Shown here: in pieces, positions 24,974 to 34,029 of the stretch | Layout: each line of letters opens with the position of its first letter | Position numbering within the stretch: position 1 is the first letter of the stretch | NCBI RefSeq assembly: GCF_008014745.1 | Contig: NZ_VPFD01000024.1 | Span: 1-64,000, forward strand | Reading direction: 5' to 3' | Length of the DNA stretch: 64,000 bases | DNA from: Massilia arenae | GTDB lineage: Bacteria > Pseudomonadota > Gammaproteobacteria > Burkholderiales > Burkholderiaceae_D | Made by a program: the position numbers and the translations under genes | Notes under the pieces: generated by a model | Database searches by the model: none | The model's input: the letters and a program-made list of their open reading frames with translations, nothing else | Told to the model about the DNA's origin: nothing

Positions 24974-25875
24974 GCGCGGTCCTCGACAACGTGGCGCCGG
25001 CCAAGCGCCCGGCGACCAATAAACGCCTCGACACCAGCGTGCTCGAGCCGGGCTGGGTGCGCATCAGCCTGATCGCCGTCGCGCTCATCTTCCTGACCCT
25101 GTTCCTGTTCATCCCGCTCGCCGCGGTGTTCACCGAGGCGCTCAAGAAGGGATGGGAGGTGTATGTCGAATCGGTGATCGATGCCGATGCACTGTCGGCC
25201 ATCAAGCTGACCCTGATCGCAGCCGCGATCTCGGTGCCGCTGAACCTGGTGTTCGGCGTGGCGGCGGCATGGGCCATCGCCAAGTTCGAATTCAGGGGCA
25301 AGAGCATCCTCTTGACCCTGATCGACCTGCCGTTCTCGATCTCGCCGGTGATCGCGGGCCTGATGTATGTGCTGGTGTTCGGCGCCTCGGGCTGGTTCGG
25401 CCCATGGCTGGCGGAACACGACATCAAGATCCTGTTCGCGGTGCCGGGCATCGTGCTGGCCACCGTGTTCATCACCTTCCCCTTCGTGGCGCGCGAGCTG
25501 ATTCCGCTGATGCAGCAGCAGGGCACCGAGGAAGAAGAAGCCGCGCTGGTGCTGGGCGCCTCGGGCTGGTCGACCTTCTGGCGCGTGACGATGCCGAACA
25601 TCAAATGGGGCCTGCTGTATGGCGTGATCCTGTGTAATGCCCGTGCGATGGGCGAGTTCGGCGCGGTGTCGGTGGTCTCGGGTCACATCCGCGGCGAGAC
25701 CAACACGATGCCGCTGCACGTCGAGATCCTCTACAACGAATACAACTTCACGGCCGCCTTCGCCGTCGCATCGCTGCTGGCACTGCTGGCACTGGTGACG
25801 CTGGCCATCAAGTCCTTTATCGAATGGCGTCTGCACGAGTCCCGCAAGGCCTCGACCGCAGCCGCCCCTCACTGA
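24970..25875 (+). CDS. cysW: Sulfate ABC transporter permease CysW
   Basis: 301 residues. 'FIPLAAVFTEALKKGWEVYV', 'DLPFSISPVIAGLMYVLVFG' and the EAA loop 'EEEEAALVLGASGWSTFWRV' are CysW hallmarks. Start MSAVLDN at 24970 overlaps the cysT stop (ATGA); a longer open frame upstream lies inside cysT. It forms the second half of the transmembrane channel with CysT. Confidence 0.95.
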   Translation: MSAVLDNVAPAKRPATNKRLDTSVLEPGWVRISLIAVALIFLTLFLFIPLAAVFTEALKKGWEVYVESVIDADALSAIKLTLIAAAISVPLNLVFGVAAAWAIAKFEFRGKSILLTLIDLPFSISPVIAGLMYVLVFGASGWFGPWLAEHDIKILFAVPGIVLATVFITFPFVARELIPLMQQQGTEEEEAALVLGASGWSTFWRVTMPNIKWGLLYGVILCNARAMGEFGAVSVVSGHIRGETNTMPLHVEILYNEYNFTAAFAVASLLALLALVTLAIKSFIEWRLHESRKASTAAAPH

Positions 25876-25891
25876 AACGCCGGAGTCACGC

Positions 25892-26965
25892 ATGACGATC
25901 GAAGTACAACATATCCGCAAGCAGTTCGGCCAGTTCACCGCGCTCGACGACGTCTCGCTGCAGTTCCCCGATGGCGAGCTGACCGCCTTGCTCGGCCCCT
26001 CGGGCTGCGGCAAGACCACGCTGCTGCGCATCATCGCCGGTCTCGAATACCCGGATTCCGGTTCCGTGCTGCTCGACGGCCAGGATTCCTCGCACCGCCA
26101 CGTGCGCGAACGCCAGGTCGGCTTCGTGTTCCAGCACTATGCGCTGTTCAAGCACATGACCGTGTTCGAGAACGTCGCCTTCGGCCTGCGCGTCAAGCCG
26201 CGCAAGGATCGCCCGAGCGAATCGCAGATCCGCGAGAAAGTCAAAAAGCTGCTCGAGCTGGTGCAGCTCGACTGGATCGCCGACCGCTATCCGCCGCAGC
26301 TGTCGGGCGGCCAGCGCCAGCGCATCGCCCTGGCGCGCGCGCTCGCGGTCGAGCCACGCGTGCTGCTGCTGGATGAACCGTTCGGTGCGCTCGACGCCAA
26401 GGTGCGCAAGGAATTGCGCCGCTGGCTGCGCCGCCTGCACGACGACCTGCACGTGACCTCGATCTTCGTCACCCACGACCAGGAAGAGGCGCTCGAAGTG
26501 GCCGACCAGGTGGTCCTGATGAACAAGGGCCGCGTCGAGCAGCTGGGCAGCCCGGACCAGGTGTACAACAACCCGGCCTCGCCCTTCGTCTACGGCTTCC
26601 TGGGCAACGTCAACCTGTTCCACGGCCGCGTCACCGACGGCGTGCTGGCCAGCGGCGACGTGAGCTTCCAGGCGCCCCAGCATGCCGGCGTGCGCGATGG
26701 CGCCGGCATCGGCTACGTGCGTCCGCACGACCTGGACGTCGAGCGCTACACGCCTGGCGCCGCGGGCGTGGTGGCAAAACTGCGCCGCGCGCATGCGATC
26801 GGCCCGCTGGCCCAGCTCGACCTGGAGCGCGCCGACAACCAGCAGATCATCGAGGCGGTGATGCCGAACGAGCGCTTCGCCAGCCTGGGCCTCAAGGAAG
26901 GCGAGACGCTGGTCGTGCGTCCGCGCCGCATCGAAGTGTTCGTCGACGAAGGAAACGCGATATGA
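25892..26965 (+). CDS. cysA: Sulfate ABC transporter ATP-binding protein CysA
   Basis: 357 residues. Walker A GPSGCGKTTLLR at about 35-46, signature LSGGQRQRIALARAL near 135, Walker B LLLLDEPFGALD, H-loop VTHDQEEALEVAD. The C-terminal 120 residues are a TOBE-type regulatory domain containing VRPHDLDVERY, typical of CysA. GGAG is upstream of the ATG. The stop overlaps the cysB start by four bases. Confidence 0.96.
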   Translation: MTIEVQHIRKQFGQFTALDDVSLQFPDGELTALLGPSGCGKTTLLRIIAGLEYPDSGSVLLDGQDSSHRHVRERQVGFVFQHYALFKHMTVFENVAFGLRVKPRKDRPSESQIREKVKKLLELVQLDWIADRYPPQLSGGQRQRIALARALAVEPRVLLLDEPFGALDAKVRKELRRWLRRLHDDLHVTSIFVTHDQEEALEVADQVVLMNKGRVEQLGSPDQVYNNPASPFVYGFLGNVNLFHGRVTDGVLASGDVSFQAPQHAGVRDGAGIGYVRPHDLDVERYTPGAAGVVAKLRRAHAIGPLAQLDLERADNQQIIEAVMPNERFASLGLKEGETLVVRPRRIEVFVDEGNAI

Positions 26966-27891
26966 ACTTCCAGCAGCTGCGCTCGGTCCGCGAAGCGGCC
27001 CGCCGCGATTTCAACCTGACCGAAGTCGCCAACGCCCTGTTCACCTCGCAGCCGGGCGTGTCGCGCCAGATCCGCGAACTCGAAGAGGAACTCGGCGTGG
27101 TCATCTTCGAGCGCAACGGCAAGCGCCTGACCGGCCTCACGCCGCCCGGCAAGGGCATCCTGCGCATCGTCGAAAAGCTGCTGGTCGAAGCCGAGAACCT
27201 GCAGCAGGCCAGCCGCGAATACGCCGCGCAAGACAGCGGCACGCTCACGGTCGCCGTGACCCACACCCAGGCGCGCTATGCGCTGCCGCAGGTGGTGCAG
27301 TCGTTCCGCGCCGCCTTCCCCAATGTGCGCATCGCCCTGCAGCAGAGCTCACCGGAACACATCGCCGAATGGGTGGCGTCGGGCAAGGCCGACGTCGGGA
27401 TCGCAACCGAAGGCCTGTCGGCCTTCCCCGACCTGGTGTCCTTCCCGTGCTACCGCTGGAGCCACCTGATCGTGGCGCCCGAGGGGCATCCGATCTTCGC
27501 CAGCAAGACGCCGCTGCGCCTGGAAGACCTGGCCGAGCATCCTTTGATCACCTACGACGTCGGCTTCACCGGCCGCAGCCACATCGACGCGGCTTTCGTC
27601 GAAGCCGGACTGGCGCCGGACATCGTGCTCACCGCGATGGATTCGGACGTCATCAAGCAGTATGTGTCGCTGGGCCTGGGCGTGGGCATCGTGGCGTCGA
27701 TGGCTTTCGATCACGGCCGCGACAAGGGGCTGCGCGCGATCGAGGCCTCGCACCTGTTCGCCCAGAACGTGACGCGCCTGGCGGTGCGCCGCGGCAGCTA
27801 TCTGCGCGCGTATGCCTTCCACTTCATCGAGCGTTTCGCCCAGGGCTATACGCGGGCGGATATCGAGAAGGCGATCGCGACCGCCGACTGA
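26962..27891 (+). CDS. cysB: LysR-family regulator of the CysB type
   Basis: 309 residues. N-terminal winged HTH starting MNFQQLRSVREAARRDFNLT with 'ANALFTSQPGVSRQIRELEE' (recognition helix), then a periplasmic-binding-protein-like effector domain with VAVTHTQARYALPQVV. This start and motif set is the CysB/Cbl group, which senses O-acetylserine or its isomer and activates sulfate uptake. It is translationally coupled to cysA (ATGA), so regulator and transporter are made together. Its last 68 bases overlap the PepSY gene on the other strand. CysB versus Cbl is not resolved. Confidence 0.88.
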   Translation: MNFQQLRSVREAARRDFNLTEVANALFTSQPGVSRQIRELEEELGVVIFERNGKRLTGLTPPGKGILRIVEKLLVEAENLQQASREYAAQDSGTLTVAVTHTQARYALPQVVQSFRAAFPNVRIALQQSSPEHIAEWVASGKADVGIATEGLSAFPDLVSFPCYRWSHLIVAPEGHPIFASKTPLRLEDLAEHPLITYDVGFTGRSHIDAAFVEAGLAPDIVLTAMDSDVIKQYVSLGLGVGIVASMAFDHGRDKGLRAIEASHLFAQNVTRLAVRRGSYLRAYAFHFIERFAQGYTRADIEKAIATAD

Positions 27892-29383
27892 CGAACCAGC
27901 TGATGCCAGCCATGCAGATGAAGGCGGCATCGAAGGCGAGGAAAGAGCGGCCGCTGGTCCAGGCATTCACCAGCGGCAGGCTGGCCCACAGCGCGCCCGA
28001 CACCAGCGCCAGTGCGCGCCAGCCCCGCGCCGCCGGGCGGCAGGCCGCATAGATTGCCGCCACGGCCCAGGCCAGGAAGAAGCAGTGGACTTCCCACTGC
28101 GCACGCGCCGCCAGCTCCAGCGGCAGCAGGCGGTTGGCCAGCATGAATGCCGCCACCGCGATCGACAGGCCGGCCACGCAGGCCACATTCCCCCGTTCGA
28201 CCAGCAGCAGCCCGACGCCGGCTTGTTGCGCCTTTTGCCGGCGCTTGACCGCCCACAGCATCATGCCGGTCGCTACCATCGCGGCGCCGGCCAGGCTGCT
28301 CATGAAGTACAGCCAGCGCAGCAGGGGATCGGCAAAGCGCCCCAGGTGCAGCGCGTAGGCGCCGCCCCAGGTGCTGACTGCGGCGCTGCTGGTGTCGTGC
28401 GCCGTCAGCAGGGCGCCGCTGGCGCCATCGAACAGCAGCCAGGACGGTGCGACCGAGACCCGGTCGCCGTCGCCGCGCACGATCGCGATGCGCGCCGCGC
28501 TGGCGCCGGGATGGGTCACGACGATGCGTCCCACCTTGCCGGCGCCCCAGCGCGCGTCCGCCTGCGCCACCAGCGGCGCCAGCCCGGCCAGCGGCGCCGC
28601 GCTGCCAGTACGCGGCGGCGTATCGAAGCGCGGCTGCATCACCTTCGCCATTTCCGGGCGCGCCTGCTGCGCACCGAAGGCCGCCAGCGCCGGCCACGGC
28701 ATGTAGAAGAACATCAGCGTCACCAGCCCGGTGTACAGGATCATCAGGTAGAACGGCAGCGACAGCACCGAGAAGCCGTTGTGCGCGTCGAGCCAGGAGC
28801 GCTGTCCCTTGCCCGGCCTGAAGGTGAAGAAGTCGCTGAAGATGCGGCGGTGGATGACGATCCCGCTCACCACGACGGCCAGCGACATGATCGTGCACAG
28901 GCCGACGATCCAGCGGCCGAGCGTGGCCGGCAGGTAGTGCAGCGAGAAGTGGAAGTAATAGAAGAATTCGCCGCCCTGGGTTGCGCGCGGCGTGAGCACG
29001 GCGCCGCTGGCGGGGTCGAGCAGCGCGCGTTCCCTGATGTTGCCACGCCCTTCGCCGCTCTCCCATGCGGCCTCGATCGCATTGGCGCGCGCGCCGGGCA
29101 GGACGACTTGCCACTGGTCGGCGTTAGCGCCTTGCCGCGCCAGCGTGTCGAGCGCGCGCTGCGCCGCCACGGCCTGGTCGAGCACGGCGGGCGGGGCCGG
29201 GATCTCGGGCCGCAGCCACTGCGTGAGCTCGTCGCGGTAGTAGCTGATGCCGCCGGTGACGAAGATGGCGAACAGCAGCCATCCGCCCAGCAGGCCGGCC
29301 CACAGGTGCAGGCCGGCCATCGACTGGCGCAGGCGCGCTGGCGCTGGCGCTGGTGCCGGCGCTGGTGCTGGACGAGTGGTCAC
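27824..29383 (-). CDS. PepSY-associated TM protein (siderophore-locus membrane protein)
   Basis: 519 residues, GTG start one base after the receptor stop. An N-terminal (AlaPro) run is followed by a first helix (HLWAGLLGGWLLFAIFVTGG), a large PepSY-containing periplasmic domain, a second helix pair around 'IVGLCTIMSLAVVVSGIVIH' and further C-terminal helices. The H/W pattern with 'GQRSWLDAHNGFSVLSLPFY' is typical of PepSY_TM proteins next to TonB receptors, some of which are thought to reduce iron in siderophores. The last 23 codons, rich in Arg/Ser, run antisense into cysB, so the true C terminus may be altered. Confidence 0.85.
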   Translation of the reverse strand: MTTRPAPAPAPAPAPARLRQSMAGLHLWAGLLGGWLLFAIFVTGGISYYRDELTQWLRPEIPAPPAVLDQAVAAQRALDTLARQGANADQWQVVLPGARANAIEAAWESGEGRGNIRERALLDPASGAVLTPRATQGGEFFYYFHFSLHYLPATLGRWIVGLCTIMSLAVVVSGIVIHRRIFSDFFTFRPGKGQRSWLDAHNGFSVLSLPFYLMILYTGLVTLMFFYMPWPALAAFGAQQARPEMAKVMQPRFDTPPRTGSAAPLAGLAPLVAQADARWGAGKVGRIVVTHPGASAARIAIVRGDGDRVSVAPSWLLFDGASGALLTAHDTSSAAVSTWGGAYALHLGRFADPLLRWLYFMSSLAGAAMVATGMMLWAVKRRQKAQQAGVGLLLVERGNVACVAGLSIAVAAFMLANRLLPLELAARAQWEVHCFFLAWAVAAIYAACRPAARGWRALALVSGALWASLPLVNAWTSGRSFLAFDAAFICMAGISWFVSRRSRSPSRYPPAYSPGRNAR

Positions 29384-29384
29384 G

Positions 29385-31805
29385 TCAGAAGCGATAGCTG
29401 GCGCTCACATTGGCGGTGCGCTCGGCGCTGCGATAGCAGAAACTACGGTCGCAATCGAACAGGACCTGCTTGTCGAACAGGTTGTTGAGGTTGACCGAGA
29501 AGCGCCATGGGCCGCGCTCGACGCCGAAGGCGGCATCGACCATGCCGTAGTCCGGATTGGTGAGGCCTTCATAGCCGTAGTCCTGGTAGGAGCGCGACTT
29601 GCCGTAGTAGCGCAGTCCCAGCGCGCCATAGGCTTGCACGGCGTCAAACAGCCTGAAGTCGTAGCGCGTCCACACCGAGGCGCTGTGCTTGACCGCGCCG
29701 GGTTGCCACAGGCCGCGGTCGCCGTAGTTGCTGCGCGTGATCTCGGTATCGAGCCAGGTGTATTGCGCCACCACGCTCAGGTTGCGCGAGATATTGGTGC
29801 GCGCCTCGAGCTCGAGGCCCTGCGATTCGACTTCGCCGGTCTGCACCGTGGCGGCCGGATCCTGCGGCGCGGCGGTCGTGACGTTCTGGCGCACGAGGTT
29901 GAAGACCGAGGCGGTGTACACCGTGGTGGCGTTTTCCGGCTGGTAGCGCAGGCCGGCCTCGAGCTGGCGGCCGGTAGACGGCTTGAGCAGCTCGCCGGTG
30001 ACGTCGCGGCCGATCGTGGGCGTGAACGAGGTGGCGTAGCTGACATAAGGCGCCCAGCCGGAATCGAACAGGTAGACGCCGCCCAGGCGGCCGGTGGTCT
30101 TGCTGGCCGACTGGCGGTAGGCCAGGGTAGAGGTGCCGGCGGCCGGCAGCTCGCGCGTGTTCGAATTCCTGGCGCGGTCGTGGCGCAGGCCGGCGGTCAC
30201 CACCCACTTGTCCCATTTCAGCTGGTCTTGCAGGTACAGGCCGGTCTGCTCGAGCGGATACACCTCGTTGCGTGGCGCGGCCGCCGGTACGATGGTCTCG
30301 TGCCCGCCGTAGACCGGCGCGTACAGGTCGAGGTTCGGCATCGGCGTGATCGCATACGGATAACGGTCGGTGGTCTTGTTGTCGGCGTAGTCGAGGCCGA
30401 CCAGCACCTGGTGGGCCAGGGCGCCGGTCGTGAAGCTGGCCTGCAGGCGGGTATCGGCCTGCAGTCCGCGCCAGGCCGAACCGCGCGGATAGAACAGGCG
30501 CGTCACCGAGCGACCATCGGGCAGCAGCGCGCGCGGGAAGACGTTGGTCTCGTCGCGATCGAGTTCGGTGTAGCGCAGGTTTTGCTGCACCGTCCAGGTG
30601 TCGTTGAAGCGGTGCTCGAACTCGTAGCCGACCGCGTGGTTCTCGCGCTCCCAGCGGTTGTCGCGCCCGCCCAGGTTCACGCTGGCCGCCGGCTGGCCCA
30701 GCGGGTCGGGATTGCGCAGCTGGTTGGGCCAGGCATACGACTGGTCGTCCTTCTGGTATTGCGCCAGCAGGGTCAGGCGGGTGTCGGCGCTCGGCTGCCA
30801 GGTCAGGGCCGGCGCCACGTAGACACGGTCGTCGCTGTCGAGGTCCAGGCGAGTGCCCGATTCGCGCGCCAGCACCGTGAGCCGCCAGGTCCACTCGCCA
30901 TGTTCATCGAGCGCGCCGCCGACGTCGGCCTTGAACTGCTTGCGGTCGTAGGTGCCGTATTCGACGCCGATCTCGCGTACGGCGTCGCGCGAGGGCCGCT
31001 TGGAGACGGCGTTGATCATGCCGCCCGGGGGCGACTGGCCGTACAGCACCGAGGCCGGACCGCGCAGCACTTCCAGGCGTTCCAGGCCATATGGTTCGAT
31101 CGGCGCGGCATAGGCCCGGCCGGAAGTGAGCAGGCCGTCGCGGAAGATGCCGGCGGCGCCCAGGTCGAAACCGCGCAGCATCGAGAATTCATCGACCGCC
31201 CACGGTTTCATGTTCGGCGTCACGCCGGCCGTGTAGCGCAGCGCTTCGTCGAGCGTCTCGGCCTTGCGGCTGGCCAGTTCGTCGGCCGTGATCACCGACA
31301 CCGATTGCGGGTTCTCGATCAGGCGCGTCAGGGTCTTGGTGGCGGTGCTGCTGCGCCTGGCGACGAAGCCGTCGACGTCGCCCGGTGCCTGCGTGCGGTC
31401 GGCCCGCACCAGCACCTTCGGCAGCGCCGGCAGGGTGGCCGAACGCGGCATGGCGGCGGCCGGCGCTGCCGGAGCCTGCTGCAGGATATAGCGGCCCTCG
31501 CCCTGCGATACGGCCTGCAGCCCGCTGCCGGCCAGCAGGCGCGACAGGGCCTCGTGTGGCGGCAGCATGCCTTGCACGCCGGGGCTGGAAACGTCGGCGG
31601 TGAGCGCGCCGTTGGCGGCGACGTAGACACCCGACTCGGCCGAGAAGCGCGCCAGCACGGCGTTCAGCGGGCCGGCCGCGATGCTGAAGTTGCGTGGCGC
31701 GGCTTGCTGGACCGGGGCGGCGTCGGCCGCGACGGCGGGCAGGGAAGAGGCGAACATGCTGCATGCCAGCAGGCGGGCGGCGAGGGCGGTTGGCGATCGT
31801 GTCAT
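29385..31805 (-). CDS. TonB-dependent siderophore receptor with STN signalling domain
   Basis: 806 residues. Signal peptide to about residue 27; STN/secretin-like signalling domain (PRNFSIAAGPLNAVLARFSA to about residue 115); plug domain with ETLDEALRYTAGV and 'LEVLRGPASVLYGQSPPGGM'; 22-strand barrel ending in SYRF with a terminal aromatic residue. A CD..FC cysteine pair near the C terminus is common in hydroxamate-type receptors. The STN domain fits transmembrane signalling to the FecR/FecI pair upstream. Start placed at MTRSPTA; the longer frame reads antisense-like sequence. Ligand unknown. Confidence 0.93.
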   Translation of the reverse strand: MTRSPTALAARLLACSMFASSLPAVAADAAPVQQAAPRNFSIAAGPLNAVLARFSAESGVYVAANGALTADVSSPGVQGMLPPHEALSRLLAGSGLQAVSQGEGRYILQQAPAAPAAAMPRSATLPALPKVLVRADRTQAPGDVDGFVARRSSTATKTLTRLIENPQSVSVITADELASRKAETLDEALRYTAGVTPNMKPWAVDEFSMLRGFDLGAAGIFRDGLLTSGRAYAAPIEPYGLERLEVLRGPASVLYGQSPPGGMINAVSKRPSRDAVREIGVEYGTYDRKQFKADVGGALDEHGEWTWRLTVLARESGTRLDLDSDDRVYVAPALTWQPSADTRLTLLAQYQKDDQSYAWPNQLRNPDPLGQPAASVNLGGRDNRWERENHAVGYEFEHRFNDTWTVQQNLRYTELDRDETNVFPRALLPDGRSVTRLFYPRGSAWRGLQADTRLQASFTTGALAHQVLVGLDYADNKTTDRYPYAITPMPNLDLYAPVYGGHETIVPAAAPRNEVYPLEQTGLYLQDQLKWDKWVVTAGLRHDRARNSNTRELPAAGTSTLAYRQSASKTTGRLGGVYLFDSGWAPYVSYATSFTPTIGRDVTGELLKPSTGRQLEAGLRYQPENATTVYTASVFNLVRQNVTTAAPQDPAATVQTGEVESQGLELEARTNISRNLSVVAQYTWLDTEITRSNYGDRGLWQPGAVKHSASVWTRYDFRLFDAVQAYGALGLRYYGKSRSYQDYGYEGLTNPDYGMVDAAFGVERGPWRFSVNLNNLFDKQVLFDCDRSFCYRSAERTANVSASYRF

Positions 31806-31887
31806 ACGGGCTTTCGGAAAGGAGCAAGAATGAAGGTCTTCACCCTGCTTTCCGAACGGTGCGCAAAAAGGGGAACCAGATGCCGTA

Positions 31888-32874
31888 TTATTTTTCCGGG
31901 CCGACGCTGACCCACCATGGCAACACCTGGCGCACCCGCACCGGTAGCGCCGCCTCCAGCATGGACAGCGCCTGGCCGGTGTCGTCGAGCGGGAAGGCGC
32001 CGACCACGCGCAGCCCGGCGATCGCCGGATCGCAGCCCAGGTGGCCATGCCGGTAGCGCGACAGTTCGGACAAAAACGCTTCGAGCGACAGGTCTTCGGC
32101 GATCAGCATGCCCCGCGTCCACGCGTCGCGCGTGGCCGGCAGTGCGACGGCGTCCGAGACGCCATCGCGCGTGAACGTGATCTCCTGGCCCGCCTCGACG
32201 ACCAGCATGGGGCCATGCGCGTCGAACGGCGTGACCTCGACCCGGCCTTCGCTCACGCCAAGGCGCGAGCGGCCGTCGAATTGCCGCACCTGGAAGCGGG
32301 TGCCGAGCGCGCGCATGCTGCCCTGGCGGCTCCGCACCACCAGGGGACGGCGCGCATCCTGGCCGCTCTCGAGCAGGATCTCTCCCTGGTGCAGCACCAC
32401 CAGGCGCAGCGCGTCGTCGAAGCGCTGGTCAACGACCGTGCCGGAGTCGAGCCAGAGCCGGGTGCCGTCGTCGAGCACCGTCTCGCTGCGTTCGCCCACG
32501 CCGACGCGGTGCGAGGCCGCGAGTCCGGCCAGCGCCACCTGCACCTGCTCCTGGCGCGCCATCTGCCAGCCAAGCCCCGTGGTGAGGGCGGCCAGTGCGA
32601 GCGTCTTGAGCAGCTTTCGGCGCTGGCGCTGTGCGCCGGAAGCGTGAAGGGCCGCGCTGGAAGCTTCCGGCGTCTGCCTGGCGATGGCGACGTTCTGGCT
32701 GATGGCTTCCACCCGTGCCCAGGCCTGCCGGTTGCCGGTATCGCGCGCCAGCCAGTCTTGCCAGTGCCGCCGTTCGGCATCGTCGACCGCGCCGGAGCGG
32801 AAGGTGGCGTACCACTCGGCCGCCTGCTCGAGACTGGCGTAGGGGATGTCCTGCGGCGCGGTCCGGGCGGGCAT
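31888..32874 (-). CDS. FecR-family anti-sigma factor/iron signal transducer
   Basis: 328 residues. N-terminal cytoplasmic DUF4880 segment (ASLEQAAEWYATFRSG..ERRHWQDWLA), a membrane helix near residues 88-105 (LLKTLALAALTTGLGWQM), then a periplasmic FecR domain with TRLWLDSGTVV and ALGTRFQVRQ. It relays receptor occupancy to the sigma factor. The start codon is two bases after the sigma-factor stop, with the ribosome site inside that gene, indicating coupling. Confidence 0.93.
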   Translation of the reverse strand: MPARTAPQDIPYASLEQAAEWYATFRSGAVDDAERRHWQDWLARDTGNRQAWARVEAISQNVAIARQTPEASSAALHASGAQRQRRKLLKTLALAALTTGLGWQMARQEQVQVALAGLAASHRVGVGERSETVLDDGTRLWLDSGTVVDQRFDDALRLVVLHQGEILLESGQDARRPLVVRSRQGSMRALGTRFQVRQFDGRSRLGVSEGRVEVTPFDAHGPMLVVEAGQEITFTRDGVSDAVALPATRDAWTRGMLIAEDLSLEAFLSELSRYRHGHLGCDPAIAGLRVVGAFPLDDTGQALSMLEAALPVRVRQVLPWWVSVGPEK

Positions 32875-32876
32875 GC

Positions 32877-33407
32877 TCAGGCCAGCGCCGCGTGGAAGGA
32901 CGATGCCGCCGTCAGGCAGTGCAGCATGGCCTGGGCCATGTATTTCTTGACCATGCGCTCCGACACCTGCAGCCGCGCGCCGATTTCGGCATACGTGAGA
33001 TCGTGCAGGTGCGCCAGCAGGAAGGCCGCGCGCGGCTTGTCGGGCAGGGCGGCGAGGATGCGGTCGACCTCGACCAGGGTCTCGATGATGATGGCCTGGT
33101 GCTCGGCCGAGGGCTGCAGCGCGTCGGGACGGTCCATCATGGCGGCCAGCCAGGCGCGCTCGATGTCCTCGCGGCGCCAGTGGTCGATCACCAGCCCCCT
33201 GGCGATGGTGGTGAGATAGGCGCGCGGGTTGCGCTCGCCGTCCAGCGCGCGCGGGCGCACCAACAGGCGCAGGAAGGTGTCCTGGACCAGGTCCTCGGCC
33301 GTGAAACCGCAGCCCAGCTTGCGGCGCAACCATGCCTGCAGCCAGCCGTGGTGGTCGGCGTAGAGCATGGCCAGCTGGGGTTGCGCGACGGTGTCAAGAC
33401 CCGCCAT
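32877..33407 (-). CDS. FecI-type ECF RNA polymerase sigma factor
   Basis: 176 residues. Region 2 'AEDLVQDTFLRLLVRPRALD' and NPRAYLTTIARGLVIDHWRR (residues about 60-80), region 4 'DKPRAAFLLAHLHDLTYAEI' with the HTH continuing GARLQVSERMVKKYM. The pattern is that of iron-starvation sigma factors (FecI, PvdS-like). AAAGGA lies 9 bases before the ATG, and a Fur box overlaps the promoter region. First gene of sigma-fecR-receptor-PepSY. Confidence 0.94.
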   Translation of the reverse strand: MAGLDTVAQPQLAMLYADHHGWLQAWLRRKLGCGFTAEDLVQDTFLRLLVRPRALDGERNPRAYLTTIARGLVIDHWRREDIERAWLAAMMDRPDALQPSAEHQAIIIETLVEVDRILAALPDKPRAAFLLAHLHDLTYAEIGARLQVSERMVKKYMAQAMLHCLTAASSFHAALA

Positions 33408-33424
33408 CCGGGTAGTCCTTTAAT

Positions 33425-33445
33425 AATTGAGAATGGTTCTCATTA
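33425..33445 (-). promoter_or_regulatory. Fur box upstream of the FecI-type sigma gene
   Basis: TGAGAATGGTTCTCA (33428-33442) is a near-perfect palindrome with A/T flanks (AAT left, TTAT right), matching the 7-1-7 core of the Fur operator. It lies 18-38 bases upstream of the sigma-factor start. Repression by Fe-Fur is the expected consequence. Confidence 0.88.
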
Positions 33446-33476
33446 TTATATAGGTCTTGGCGAAGTCAATAAAAAT

Positions 33477-33956
33477 TCATGCCAGAGGCACGTAGGAGCC
33501 GGTTTTGAGGCAACGCAAAGCGACGGACGTCTGGAAGCGCTGCACATTGTCGTCGCCGCCGAACAGCCGTTGCGCGATGTCCTCGAAGTCGAGCATCGTG
33601 GCGGCGGAGATCATCAGCAAGAAGTCGGTCTCCCCCGTAATCATGTAGCACTGCTGGACCGCCGGCTCGGCCATGATTCGCTGGCGCATTCCTTCGGTAC
33701 GCTGAGGGTGCTCGTCGTGCACGCGCACCGAGACAGTCAACAGTAGCGGGCGCCCGAGCCGATTGGCATCCAGGATGGCAAGCTCGGCCTGGATGACTCC
33801 GCTCTCGCGCAGTCGCTGGATGCGGCGCTGGACGGCCGGCGCCGAGAGATTGACGGTTTTGGCGATCTCTCGCTGCGAGACCGTGTTGTCGCGCTGCAGA
33901 AGGTCGAGGATGGCCAGGTCGAATTTGTCCAGGCCTGGAAGGGGCGGTAGCATCAT
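33477..33956 (-). CDS. Lrp/AsnC-family transcriptional regulator
   Basis: 159 residues. HTH: 'FDLAILDLLQRDNTVSQREI' to VNLSAPAVQRRIQRLRESGV; C-terminal RAM/AsnC effector domain with 'EPAVQQCYMITGETDFLLMI'. Divergent from the RhtA-like exporter across 73 bases, the usual arrangement for an amino-acid-sensing local regulator of an exporter. Two ATG codons in tandem at 33956 and 33953. Confidence 0.92.
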   Translation of the reverse strand: MMLPPLPGLDKFDLAILDLLQRDNTVSQREIAKTVNLSAPAVQRRIQRLRESGVIQAELAILDANRLGRPLLLTVSVRVHDEHPQRTEGMRQRIMAEPAVQQCYMITGETDFLLMISAATMLDFEDIAQRLFGGDDNVQRFQTSVALRCLKTGSYVPLA

Positions 33957-34029
33957 CCGAGAGCGAAAGTTGCGCGAGGAGGGTTGAACAAGAGTGCAAA
34001 TATCGATTCTACCGCACTAGAATTTCGTG

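Noticed and set aside
29247..31910. Plus-strand open frame of nearly 890 codons opposite the TonB receptor
   Set aside because: Composition artefact of the receptor's codon usage; no signal, motif or ribosome site.
31806..32048. 81-residue N-terminal extension of the TonB receptor
   Set aside because: Cys/Arg/Ser-rich antisense-like sequence overlapping fecR; the signal peptide starts at the downstream Met (31805).
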